This document shows, piece by piece, positions 37,154-50,477 of a stretch of DNA of 64,000 nt. Origin of the DNA: Dimorphilus gyrociliatus (taxonomy: Eukaryota; Annelida; Polychaeta; Dinophilidae); the NCBI GenBank assembly GCA_904063045.1, contig CAJFCJ010000027.1, positions 64,501 through 128,500 on the forward strand, in the 5' to 3' direction. The notes under the pieces are model-generated. The model ran no database searches. It was not told where the DNA came from and saw nothing but the letters and a program-made list of their open reading frames with translations. Both the position numbers and the translations under genes were made by a program. The first letter of the stretch is position 1. Every line of letters starts with the position of its first letter.

Positions 37154-40100
37154 TGTATATATAGGGATATTGCTACTTGTAAAGTTGGAACAAGTATAGA
37201 ACAATTCCTACTCTTTCAATTAACTTGATACGACACAATATCGGGTTTTGTACTTTAAATACAGATATAATAGTCTGTCTACTCTATATAATATACAAGT
37301 AATATATACAGTATATAGATTAGAAATACTATATTTGTAGATAAGAATTTTGTTTCAAGAATACATATTTACTCAAAGATAGTAAATGGAGAAAGAGACG
37401 AAAGGGAAGGAAGGAGAAAGAATAGATAGATATTGTACACACATAAAGTTTGTATATAGTATCTACTAGGATATCAAACCGCTATATAATCGAGGCGGAC
37501 TTATACATCTATTATTACCAATTTAGTAACTGTTAGAGAAAATACAAACATTCCATAGGGCCACACAACCAAATATCCATATCTGTCTGTCTATCTATCC
37601 ATCTGGTAAAAGAGAAAGAGGGAAAGATTTGGGCATGTGACAAAATTGCCAGGAACAATGGGTGTTCTATTGGGTGTCGACTGATTGTCTGATCGGTAGG
37701 GCAGAGCAAAAAGGACTGGTGTCAACATTTTTTCTACAGTTAAATTTAAACAAATTAACTTACTTATTGGAAAAGATAAACATCAAAGAGATATTAAAGT
37801 AGATCGGAAATCTGCCAAAAAAGATTAGGCGAATGGTGTTTCTTTGAAATACAACGAGGGAGAGAAAACTTGCGCCATAAATAGAAAAATCACAGCGTAA
37901 AAGGACTAACGGTTATCGGTAGAAATTTAAAGCCTAGACGCACGAAAAAGAGACGCTTGGGTACAAATTTTTCGCTTATATAAATAGTGCAAAAAGGGTC
38001 GTTTATCAACGCAAATCGCTCTCAATAGTCGAAACAACAAACTTTAGGGTAGATATCTTATCAGGGGCGGCGACGCCCTTATCGGGAAAGGGAGAACAGA
38101 CTTGTATAAGCAGACGCCGAAATAAGCTTATCTAATCTTCTTATTACACCTTAGAGCAACTCTTGAAAGGGTGGATGCAATTCCGGAGCTATTACGCTAT
38201 TAGGAATAGGTTATATAGCATACTAATAGGAGAAGAGTAAAGGGATGGAAAAGAAGAAGAAGAAGAAGAAGAAATAGATTGTGGAACATTAACGATTGTA
38301 GAGATAGTGGTAGTAATAGTAATGGTAGTAGTAGTAGTTGTTGTAAAATAGTAATGGCATTGGAAGCCGTAAGGGTAATTTAGCGATAATGAATGTTTAC
38401 TGAAAAATTTACATGTGCGCGTAAATCGTTTCGTAACTGCTGCGCTTGTTGACAAGCAGCATGAACGTTTAACGATTTCCATTTTTTTCATCCTTCCTTT
38501 TTTAGAGGTCATGAACTTTATGCTTTGAAAGCGATATTTCAACGTGTTTATGTGTTTTTTCTCTGTGTATTTACACTTTCATTCTTGGATAGGATTTGTT
38601 TATATGCAGTTTTTAGTTACTTCGATTCGTTTGTTTATGCTTTGAAATTTTTGTGTGTAAATATTTCTAAATCGTTATTGGCGAAAGCCTTCATTTTAAT
38701 TTAATATTAAGAAAAATAAAAATGGGCCAGAATGTAAATTCATTAACATCTCGAAATTCTATACTCTCTTATTATTATTATCATTAATACTTGCTTTATA
38801 AACAATCTTTTACAGACAATTCACTCTTTCCTTCTCTCTTCTATCCCTCTCTTCTAGGATTATTCAAAATAAAAGTCCTTACTATCTCTTATCTCGCTCC
38901 CTCTCCCTCTCCCTCTCTCTCTTCGATTGTCACTCTTTCGCCGTCTATGCGCTGCTGCCGTATAATTATTACAGGTGTTATTATACTCATCCAGGGGTGA
39001 GGATAATGGGCACGTTTGAACAGATGCGAATGTTTATAGAAAGCGACTATACGATCGAATCATAGCATGATTGATGAATTTATAAGTGGAGAGAGGCCAA
39101 GTGAAAGGAGCATAAGTTAAGTATAGCTCCAGCAGATGGTTTTCCAGCCAAATTACTTAAATATTTATGTTACGCTACGAAATTTTGTAATTGACCGAAT
39201 AAAATAGACAAATTCCTGTATACTTGTTAAAACAATTCAATAACTAAATGAATATATATATATATATTCTGTATACTGTATATACTGTAAACAGTGCTGC
39301 TCTATCTTCCGTCTATCTCTATCTTTATCTCTCCTCTTACCTTCGCCTATTGTTGTTCATTATTAATTGATTTATTCTTTTTAGTAAAGAGCAATCTATC
39401 TATTTATATACACCCACGCCTAATGCCACCCAACAATCAAAGGTCGACGCTGAACAACCCCAAGACAACCTCTTTGCATCTCTAAGTAGAATTTGTATTG
39501 TTTGCTAACCCGTCGCCTTGCCGAATGTCAATAAATATTGGGTGAAAATAGGCCAAGGGGCGTCTAAACTCCCCAAAAAGTGTTTACGTAGAATGGAAGT
39601 GAGTTTTAAAAATTCTCAAAGGGATAAGCAATGGGCTCAGTTCGATGATTGTGTAGTTAGGTCACGATCGAATAGCAATGTAATCAGCCGACACTGAGAA
39701 ATTTTGCCAATATTTTCTTTTCTCATCTTATCTCTACCTAGTTGTATTTCTCTCTTGATAATATTTGCACTTGACTGTCTAAGTGGACTAGGATCGTATA
39801 GATAGACAGATAAAGAGAGTGAGAGAGGGTGAGTGAGAGAGCGAAAGAAAGAGAGATCAAGAACGAAAAGGTAAAGATGATCAAGATAGTTTAAAAGAAA
39901 TTATCCATTCGGTAAGACTAAGAGAAAAGGAATGTATACAGTATTTATATACATTTCATTCATTTATTATTCATCTCCCCTAAATCATTGTCTTTCATTT
40001 AAGGCTTGTTTATCTTGAGCAATTAGTCGAGAATGAAATTGGCGTCTCTAACCAGTTGATGCTTTACCAATTAACTAATTATGTTTGACATATGGCTGCA

Positions 40101-41308
40101 TCTCATTTAATTCGTTGTATAAATAGACCACCGTCGTTTTTGCTCATTTAAAAACACCGACCACCCCTAAACAATATATCAAACTTCAACCCGCACCTTT
40201 GCCCACATGAGCCTTCTAACCGACGTTCCACCGATCGAATACACGTGTACAGCACAAATCTAAACATATGCACTAAGCCCTTGTTTGTTCGGTAGTTCTT
40301 GTTACATTTCATGCTAAGGGGTGATTTGCACAGGTCACGTGATGATCCCTTTTCTCGGCTAGTCAAGCATCTGGTAAAGGGTGAAAAAAGAAGAGGGGCA
40401 AAAAAATAAAAGAGCGACGAGAGAGATAAAGAGAAAAGAGCTGTGTTAGGGCGACGAGGGGGCAGAATCGAACAATAATTCAATAGTTATCCCGCTCTAT
40501 TATTCCTGTATCAAATATCGGCTTATATTTCATTTTCGATCTTATCTGTCGTCTGTCTAGCCCGACTAATTAGGTGATTTAAAACTCCCGCAACATTTCA
40601 CGCCCAGTCAACCAATCCGGAAATTGAACATTGATGCTTGAATGAAAAACGATTGCGTAATTTCGTTTATAGATTTTACGTAAGATTATACTAAATAGAG
40701 TGGTGGACGCAGAGCAACGGCAGAGAGAAAGGGAAAGATGAAAAGCTTAGAGAATAAAAGAATGGAACAAGAGTGAAATAGACGGCAAGAGGCGTTTCGA
40801 ATTGTTTTCATTAGCTACGTCAATTCCTTTTTGAGTTGAGCCTAAAGAAGAACGAAATAAACAAAAGCCCAATTGAATGTTGTAATAGTACTTTCTAGCT
40901 GATCCCAGCTAAATTGTTTTGGGAAGAATAGGTAAAGAAGCGCAGTCAATTTTTCAACGTATCCTATAGTCTTATTTTTCAATTTTATAACCCAGATGCC
41001 CCATTTAAAGTGGACATTCAGGATAATCTATTACTGTCTTTATCATTGAAAGTAGTTGGCCGAAAGCAAAAGGCGATAAATTAAAGCTTAAGAAGCGCTA
41101 AAAAGAACGGGAAGATTTTGACTTCTAAAGGATTTTGAAGTGAATTGAAGATAAAGTTGTAGGTTTTTAACAAGCTTGTAACGAAATAAGTCCAGCCAAC
41201 TCTTATTTTTTTATGTCATAACTTAATCTAAGCCTTTTTCTCCACTTAAAACATTTTTCTCACTCTTCGTATTAATTCTGAATGATTAATATCAAAAGAA
41301 AGGCATAT

Positions 41309-41353
<45 letters not shown>

Positions 41354-44058
41354 GTGTCTGTAATACTGTAGTCTACGCCCACTGTTCTCTCCATACTATG
41401 TCTATTGTTTCCACCTTAATTGTCATCTATACAAACGCCATTTGGCTGTACATACACACATAGATATACATACTAATACATACATACAGACATATACATA
41501 TATATAGACATACGCTTATAGATATTTACTGTAAAAATAAATACAGTATATACTATATATACTATTTAGCGTATTTTGTATACATTAGACATTATTCGTA
41601 TATAGAGCATATATACACTCTATCCATTCTATAGGAAACATATGTGACAAACTGCAAATGACAAACTCGATCCGCTAACATTTGGAGAAGATTGCGAGAA
41701 AATGTAAATTTTCTACGCTTAGAGAGGTGACGCTCAAACGAACGGATGAAGGGATGATAACTATATCAACACTATCTGAAGAGAGTCAACCAGACAAAGA
41801 TTCTTCCGTATAGACAACTGACAGATAAGCTCATGATGCATCTGCTACAACAGATGCAGGTGACAGATGCGCGAAAAATTTACAGATTACAGCACTCAAA
41901 CGTCTCCCGCAGCGACGAGAGATTCGAGTGTTTGTCAAGTAGAATTTTGGGATAGGGCCAAAACTCTTTCACTTTCCTTCGCTTTTTTTTCGCTCTCTCT
42001 TCCCTTTTTTGGTGAAAAATTAATTGCAGATTATGCATAGTCACGTAGGAATCGGCGGATGAGAGGCTTAACGTAGCTTTCTCAATTCGGTTTGGCGCCG
42101 AACTTTGTAATTGATTGCCGTGAGACGACGATTCGTTTCGAGTTGGAATGCGTGAGAGGAATTGGCCGAATTAGGTCGGGTGACTTTGATTAGATTAAAT
42201 ATATTATTGACTGATCTAGTAGAGCATTTGAAGGTGCTATGTGGGAGGGCGTGGGGAAAGGGCGGGGTAGTGGCGTTGTGAGGAAGGGGGAGGGGGAAAG
42301 TGGCTCTAGTTAGTTTAGTAATCTTCTTCTTTTTAAAAATTTTCATTAGAATTAGGTTGTTTTATTTGCTGTCTATGCATACGCCTCTTTCTCTATTAAT
42401 CTATCTGTCCATCTATCTCTCTCTCTATCTCTCTCTCTATCCTCTCCTATCCTATCTTCTCTTTATTTTTTGGATATTCTATTAATATTCATGAGTAGAC
42501 GGGTTAATAGAATGTTGTTTTTAAATTATTTAAGAGCGACTGCGGAAATTGTATGAGAAGGGAATAAAATCGGCACGTTTTTCATGTCAACATGGCCCAT
42601 TATTATCATTCATTGAATTTTCAAAGAGATTGAGTGATACGAAAAAATGACTTATTGTTAAAAGTTGAATGAGAATTGTAAATATAAGGCCAAAACTTTA
42701 AAATTGAAATAAAATGGTTTTGAAAATTATTTACTAGACAAATTAAGGTTGAATTGATGTGGAATTTAGAATGGATAAAAGACCGATTAGGTTGGATAAA
42801 AGGACTAACGGACTCTATTCGAAACTGTCTTACTATAATTTTTATCACTTTATATAATTTTCATTATTAAGCGTATTCAATTTTATTTTGCCCTTCCAAC
42901 TAACTTATTGTCGAGTGTTAGGGCGTGCTGAGAGCAGACGAAGAGGGAGAGACAGAGAGAGAGAGAGCGACAGTAAGAGGGCTACGAAGCTAGCTGGTCA
43001 GCGTGGTATATATGCGCTTAGGGGTAGGTGGGGATAAAAACCCGACATACGGCGTTTAATGACGCTGCGAATGAGGGGAAAATTTGCCAAAAAGATTAAT
43101 TATTTTCCAATATTCGGATTAGCTACTCAATATCTAAATTGAATGGAACGTCCGCCTCTTTCTCGGTGCTCTTTCCCTTTGACACGCAATTATTTTGACA
43201 ATCTCATTCCTGATCGTTTGTTTTTAAACGTGGAAAAATAATCGCGTTTAGCGAGATAAGCCGAACTGTTTAGTGTTTGCATTCGGCTCGAGATTGATGA
43301 CTTTGACCTTTTTTTACCGCGTGTTGAAGGCAAATAGGCTTGTTCCACTGCATTGTCTACGTTAATTCAATTCAATAAACAAGTTTTACCATGATTACGC
43401 CTTAGTCATTGTCTCTCTCACTCTTTCTTTCTCCGTCTACCTCTCTCATTCTCCCTAACAACAATGTTTACATTGTGGGGGGATAAATAAGATAAAAAGT
43501 CCGCTAGTCTTATGGTATTTCGCCTAGTTAGCCAAATGACCTGCTAGAGGCGGTGATTGGAGACGAGAAATTTGAAACCTTCTTCTTTATTAATAACTGA
43601 GAAGGGTATATTATATATTTTATACCAACTTGTATATACCTATTTGTTACCTAAATAACTATAAGGCATAGGTCAAGATCCAAAAATAGTGAATTAGTAT
43701 TGAAATTCTTTAAGGTTTTTGCCATCGGCTTCGATCATTTTATCTTTTTAATAAAAAGTGTCAACGACTAAAACACAAACACACACACTCAGCTTGATAT
43801 CCGGCTCGGATTCGTGCGAAATCTCCTTTAAACGACTCAACTTTAATTGTTTTTTTTTCACCATATCTCTCTCTTCTTTTGTGTCTCTCTTATACTCCAT
43901 CCCTCTCTCTTTGCTCGCTCACTTACTTAATTATAATTATCCTCATTTAGCACTACATGTCCTAGGGAACAATAGAAGGGAACAGCGTAAACAATAAGGT
44001 AGAACCAATTAGTAGATAGGAAGGATTAACGTAGAGGAAAAGAGTGCCAGAGAGCGAG

Positions 44059-44089
<31 letters not shown>

Positions 44090-46896
44090 AGGAAAAGGAA
44101 GAATGTTAAATGTGAAAACAAATCGCATTACCGACATTTCGCAGCGGTTATCTTGTTCACATACTGCGACACTCGAAATTAATTACCGCAATTTCTCAAT
44201 ATCCAATTCGTAATCCGTTATAAAATGCCATATTAAACCGAAAAAGAAGTGAAAATCAAATACAATTCATTCAAATCATTTTCCTATCTGTTTCTCACTC
44301 TTTATCAAGTTTCGAATGGAATAAATAATAATATAATATGATGTCAGTTTTCTATCATTTTTGCGTCGCTTCCTCTTCTTTTTAATTACTATTCTATATA
44401 TCAAAAGGGTTTTGCCTATTATCGTTTTGATAGTTATTCTACTGCCCTTTTATCGTTGTTCCCTCGGTACTCCTAATTAATACACCCAATTAGACTCTCT
44501 GTCGACTGCTTCAGCTATTTTTCTACAATAGTCGCCATTACAGAAATTTTTCGCCCAATTTGCTTCCAACAAACCCCGATTACGCAACATCAAAAGAATC
44601 GGCGACTGTAGTTTGTCCTTTACGGTCGACTGACTTGTAAGATGTCAAGATAAGAAGGCTTTACTAGTATTTTTTAGGGTCTAATAGTCACGTATAATAT
44701 GTACTGAACGCTCTATGACGTAAAGAGAAAAAGCATACAACTGGCAACTAGTGTAATTAATTCGGTTATTGTATAGGCAGACATTTCCGTTCAAGTAATC
44801 TCTCATTTAGGGCAAATACACAACAAATAAACAGTACAAGAGAATAGGAAGAGCGTGCCACAATATACGTATAAAGACGTAAACGTGCTCCAAACGTAGC
44901 AACGCCAACAGCTTACAAACTACTGTATTTGCTGTTTATTGTATACAATTTTTCATTTTCTGACTTTTGGCCGAAAAGAGCAGCTGTAATACTCATTGAT
45001 ATAAAGAGAAAGAAGAAGGAAGAGAAAAAGAGGAAGAAGAAGAGAAACACAAGAATTAGATGAGCAATGTTCCAAACCAATATCTAATCATACATACAAG
45101 CCTACATATACGTACATATGTACATACATCCATCACACTTCTACGCATTTTTACACATTCGTTCTATATTTGTACCGAACCTCAACTATGCATACTCTTC
45201 TAAAATATCTCCTATTCGACTGCTATTACTCGTACTAGTTACCGGAAGTTTCCCGTCCATTCATACGGGTATATCGAGTTTCCTTTACGTTGTTACTATT
45301 AATAAAGGATGCATGAATTTGAAAGAAATGAGAAAAGAAGAAGGCGAGAAAAAAAAATGGGAGAAGTTGTTTGGAACGTTTTGTGAGTTTTTTTTCATTC
45401 TTTCTTTTGTCGATGATAGAGAAATTGGATGAGTTTGTAATAAAAACATAATAAAATATTTGTCAATTTGTTTCGAATGCTAAATGCTTTTCTAATGGGA
45501 TTTCGAAGCGTTCATACGTATCCAATTGGTAAAGATGCGCCATCAATTCACCTCGGTCAAACATTCTCACCATGACGACCGTAGTAAACCGTAAAAACTA
45601 AATAAATATAAATTCTAACCTTGACACTTTATCAAACATATAAAGCGGCCCATTAGAACTTTGAAAAGAACACTTGAAAGGTAAATAAATTGCATTTTGC
45701 CATTGGCGAGTACTATATATATATAAATATAAATATAAATATATATGCATATTGCGTATACATATATGAGATATAAGCCAGTACGCGATATTCCAATACT
45801 CAATCATAATATAACTATCCAACACAAGGGAGAGTTTATACCGATTATGTCGAGATTATGAGATATATAGTATATACATAAACAGAGAATGTTCGGAACA
45901 CACCTTATGTAATGTATATAGTATATACTATATGCAAAGTATGCGGTATTGTTTTATGTGTTTATGTATACATCATTTAGAATATATATAGAAAAGCATA
46001 TAATTAATTATATATTATATACTGCATAATGTGCTTAATAATGAATATTTTCTATACAAGAATGAATAAGCCCCTGGCTCAAAAAAAAAACAAATGTACT
46101 ACTAAATTGTAATACTGCAAAATAGTGACAAAGTAAAGAGAGAGAGAGAGAGAGATATCCACCGAAGGTTGTATATTAAGTACATTCAGTACGGTTTATA
46201 AGGGTTTTTTTTCAATATATTTAATGCATGCAAGTACTAGATAAGTATTTATATTCGAAATGGAATATAATAGTACTATTGTATAACATTAAACAGACTA
46301 AACACCGATATCATTAATTTCTTGCAAATATAAACATAATCGACGGCCTGCCAAACGCGGAGATAAGCATCTGATTATTTCTCCTGTTAAACAATTCGCT
46401 ATTTTATTCTGGGTCATGAATTAACGTAAATAATCCTTCGGGCAATATTCGAGACGGATAAGGGAGGGATGAGTTGGTTGTGAAAAAGCGACTGTATTAA
46501 TTTTCTTTTTAACAATAACGTACATCATCATTCGATAGTCTAATAGAAGTATGCTAATTAACCATCTCTTTCTTTAGACTAGTTTTCGCTAATTATCCGC
46601 TAAGACTGCCAGCCATCTTTCAACAATCTCTCGAGTAATTTTTCACTATATTTTCTCTATTCTCGCAGAAAGTGGGCGAAAGGGAAAGTGTACGAGAGAA
46701 CAGAGATACGAGCAAAAGAAGGAGAAGAACAGAGAGAAAATCGTTGACGACATATTAATTATTCGTAAAATCATTGAATAATGAAAATAGTTTCTATCCA
46801 ATAGAATAGTTTATCCTCTTAACAAATTATATGTAATTGTTCAGTAGGTGATTTATAACCTGAATAGCTATAGACGTTATACCCCCCACCCCCAAC

Positions 46897-46936
<40 letters not shown>

Positions 46937-49900
46937 CTCCATACGCTAGGTAGTCGCCCCTTTTCGCTCTACCACCCTACCTTTACTCCTTCGGGGCCGT
47001 CTGCCAGTGGAAACTTGAGAAAGAACTTTACAAGTTTTTCCTATTCGGTACGAATTGTAAATAATACAAAAAGAGAAAAGTATGTTCAAGTTGGCGTATA
47101 ATCCGGGCATCCGGCTTAATCCTATATAATTTTATTAGATTTACGTTAATCTATAAAAATACGCTTAAATTGATAATATAAATATTATCGGTTGAATGGA
47201 GAAAGAGAGAGAAAGAGCAAGAGAAGGAATAATTTTACTGAATGAATATACTATATAGACTTTATATACAGTGTATATTCTATACACGGCGAAAAAGCGT
47301 AGCCTATAGGTTGTTGTGTTATATTATTTTTCCCCTTTTTCTGTTATAGGCCTATTCTTAAAGGAAATGCCGAATTCCGGCGGTTTGCGAAACGTTGTAT
47401 TCAATTTCGATTGATTTCATTTAGATTGCTTTGACGGTAACTGTTGAAGACGTCACCTAACAAGAGGCGGCAATACATTATGAAATTTTGGTCCCTCCTA
47501 AGAATTCGTAAGCGTAGACAGTTTTATTGGGAACGATAGTTTTTTGCCCCTAGCCTATCAGTCTTGCTCCGTCAGAGCCCTACCCTATTCGAAAAAGCAA
47601 AAAGCAGTAAATAACATCAGTTCATCACTCGACACCCTTCCTCAAAAACATGCTAATTAAGCCACTATTCGAATCAACAAGGTCATAAGACGACGGGCAA
47701 ATTAGAAACAAAAAAATCGTCTAGTTTTGCACCGAGGAATTTTTTTCCCTCCTTTAGTTTGCTTTTGACTCGTGGTTTGTTTTTTATCTCGTTTCCTTAT
47801 CGGCCCACGTGTTTGCGCTTAGATTTCAAACTTCCTCTATTAAGTTCGCCTTAATTAATCCTACTGCTAATAATTACTGCGGATGGAAAAAATTCTAGAC
47901 AAACTGGCATGGTCTAAATCAAAATTCCAATGTTTTGTATATTCTTTATCACTTAACATTCATTTAAGGAAAGCATTCAACGCCTAAACAGATTGAGAAT
48001 AGGGGAAATTTTGCCGCTCTTTTTTTTTGTTCATTTAGAGGTGGGCGGTAAAGGGGTGGACGAATGATGGCCCATCTAAAGGTTACTTTATAGATTTTTA
48101 ATTACTATGCCTTTCTGCATTTAATTCGCCACTTTGAATAACTTGCAAAATTTTTTATAAGCAAATCTGATAGGAAGCGGCGCATAAAGTCACCTGTCAT
48201 TGTTAACAAAGACTGCATTTTATACTCGAATTACTTACTTTTAGGGTTTGCACAATAAGTAAAGAAGAAGAAGGAAAATAAGGAAAATAGGCCTAGAATG
48301 ATTGGTCGAATTATAAATAAAGAAAAGAGTAAAGTTGGCAACTTTTGGCCAAGTTGCCCTCAAATTTTCCTATTTAGTCTATGTTTTTCTTCACTTCAGA
48401 AGAGTAAGAAAGAATGTAAGAAAGAAAGAATTTTTCATTTCCCGTCATATCATTTCTTCTTCTTTTTCTTTTTATATTCGCTGTTTTGTTAGTTTATTAA
48501 AGTCTCGTGAAGGAAAAAAGTATGTGCAATACTTCAAAGTCGAGATCAGATCGCTTAAAATGCATTAAGTTTAATGGTAACAATCGATATTTATCAATTT
48601 TATCGCTAGTAAATCAAAATGTTATTGTCGTAAGTTTTTTTTAAGAGGAGAATTTCAGCATTTTTTCAAGAAGACATTTTTTTTAACACATGTTTAGCTT
48701 TCGTTTTTTATTGGTTCGATAAGTGTTCAAGTACCTTCCACTCACACTTTTCTCTTTACATTCCTCTCTGCTCTTTTTACTTTGGTTTAACCGCCGTCTC
48801 AACTCGGTCCCTCACTCACCACCTCCTCCTCCTTCAACTATATTAAAACGGGTAAAAAGAGAGAGAGAGAGAGATGGGGTGGGGGGGGGGAGGGGGCGAG
48901 AAATGAAAAGACGGAAATGGTATATATAATAGTATATATATAGAAAGAAACAAGAATAGAGGAAGAAATTAAAGATTATATATACTTTACCAAAAAAAGG
49001 GGATAGATACATAAAACCATTTTCCTTCTTTACTTATTGGGATAAGGATAAAAAAGGGAGAGAAGAGTGTAAAGAAAAGAGAGAAAAGGTCGAAGGGTAG
49101 AAATAAAAAAAAAGAGAGACAGAATGATAGAAAGAGAAAGAGAGAGAGAGAAAAAGAGAAAAATACTATTAAAAATTCCCCTTGAACGTATGTTTATATA
49201 CTGTTCATTGAATTGGACTCGATAACTATCGTAAATTATTTATTTAAAAAAGCAATGACAAGCTACCCTCACTTGAAATGCGAGACGCGTTCAAGCATTG
49301 TTTATATTTATGGATACGGTCGGGTCGAGCGCGCCTGTTCAAAAGAAATGGTGAACAACTGCAAAATCAATAAAAATACTGTTACACTAAAACCTTAAGT
49401 ATATGACTTGGGGTCGTTATAGAATTTTTATCAAGAATAGACGACAGACGATAGGCAAAGTGACTAAAAAATTTACGAAATAAGGTTAAGATTGAAAAGG
49501 TTAAAAGGAGCATCTCGCAAGATCCATTAGATCTGAGGGACGGCGTTGAAACATACGAAATAGGGAATAACCAACAAAAGAAAAAAGGGGTTAGCCATAA
49601 AGGAAGCGACAGTTGTATAAAATTTCTTTTGAACAATAAAAAAGAATGCGTAAAAAAGTAGAAGAGTCTCCTTCTTGGTTTCTCTATACTTCGTATATAT
49701 ATATATATAATTTATATATATATATATATATTGTATATATGTATGTATGTATGTATGTATGCCTTGCCTATTGATATATCGCTTTCTCTCTCTCTCTCTC
49801 TCTCTTCTCTCTTTCTATCTCTCTCTTACACTTTAAGTACAATAAGCGATTTACGAGTATTAAATCATGTTTTAGAGAGGATTGTATAGGAACACTTATT

Positions 49901-50446
49901 GTTGAGATTAAAAATATCTCTAAGCTATATATCATTATTGGTTGCCTCTCTGTATTTTGTTTGTCGATATTAAATACTAGAGCATCGGCTTACGGTGGCA
50001 AGTTTGCCTTTAGCTGTTGTAAAGTTTTCGTAAAAAAGAACTAGACTCGATGAAAATTTGACGAATTCATAAACAGAATAGAGAAAAGAGCGTTTATGAA
50101 TAATTTAATTAACAAAAGAGATCTAATCAAAATTTTATGGAAAGTAAATGAATTTGAATATATTTTACTCTCTCCTCATTACTAGGAAGTATAAACGTGC
50201 AGAGAAAGGGACGAGGGGGCGGGAGGAGGTGGGAGGAGGTGAGAAAGAAACGACTCTATTAACCGGTATAAGGTAGCGGTTTCAATACAAACCGACCAAA
50301 TAGTCCAATAAACTTTTTATGGCGAATTTCACAAGAGATCTTAAACTCTAAAATATCCCTTGATCAAACAATCTATTTACGTTGAAAACAGCGTCGGAAT
50401 GCTCTTCAGAATCCCTTTTCTCCCAGTCTGTCTGTTCACGTAACTA

Positions 50447-50477
<31 letters not shown>

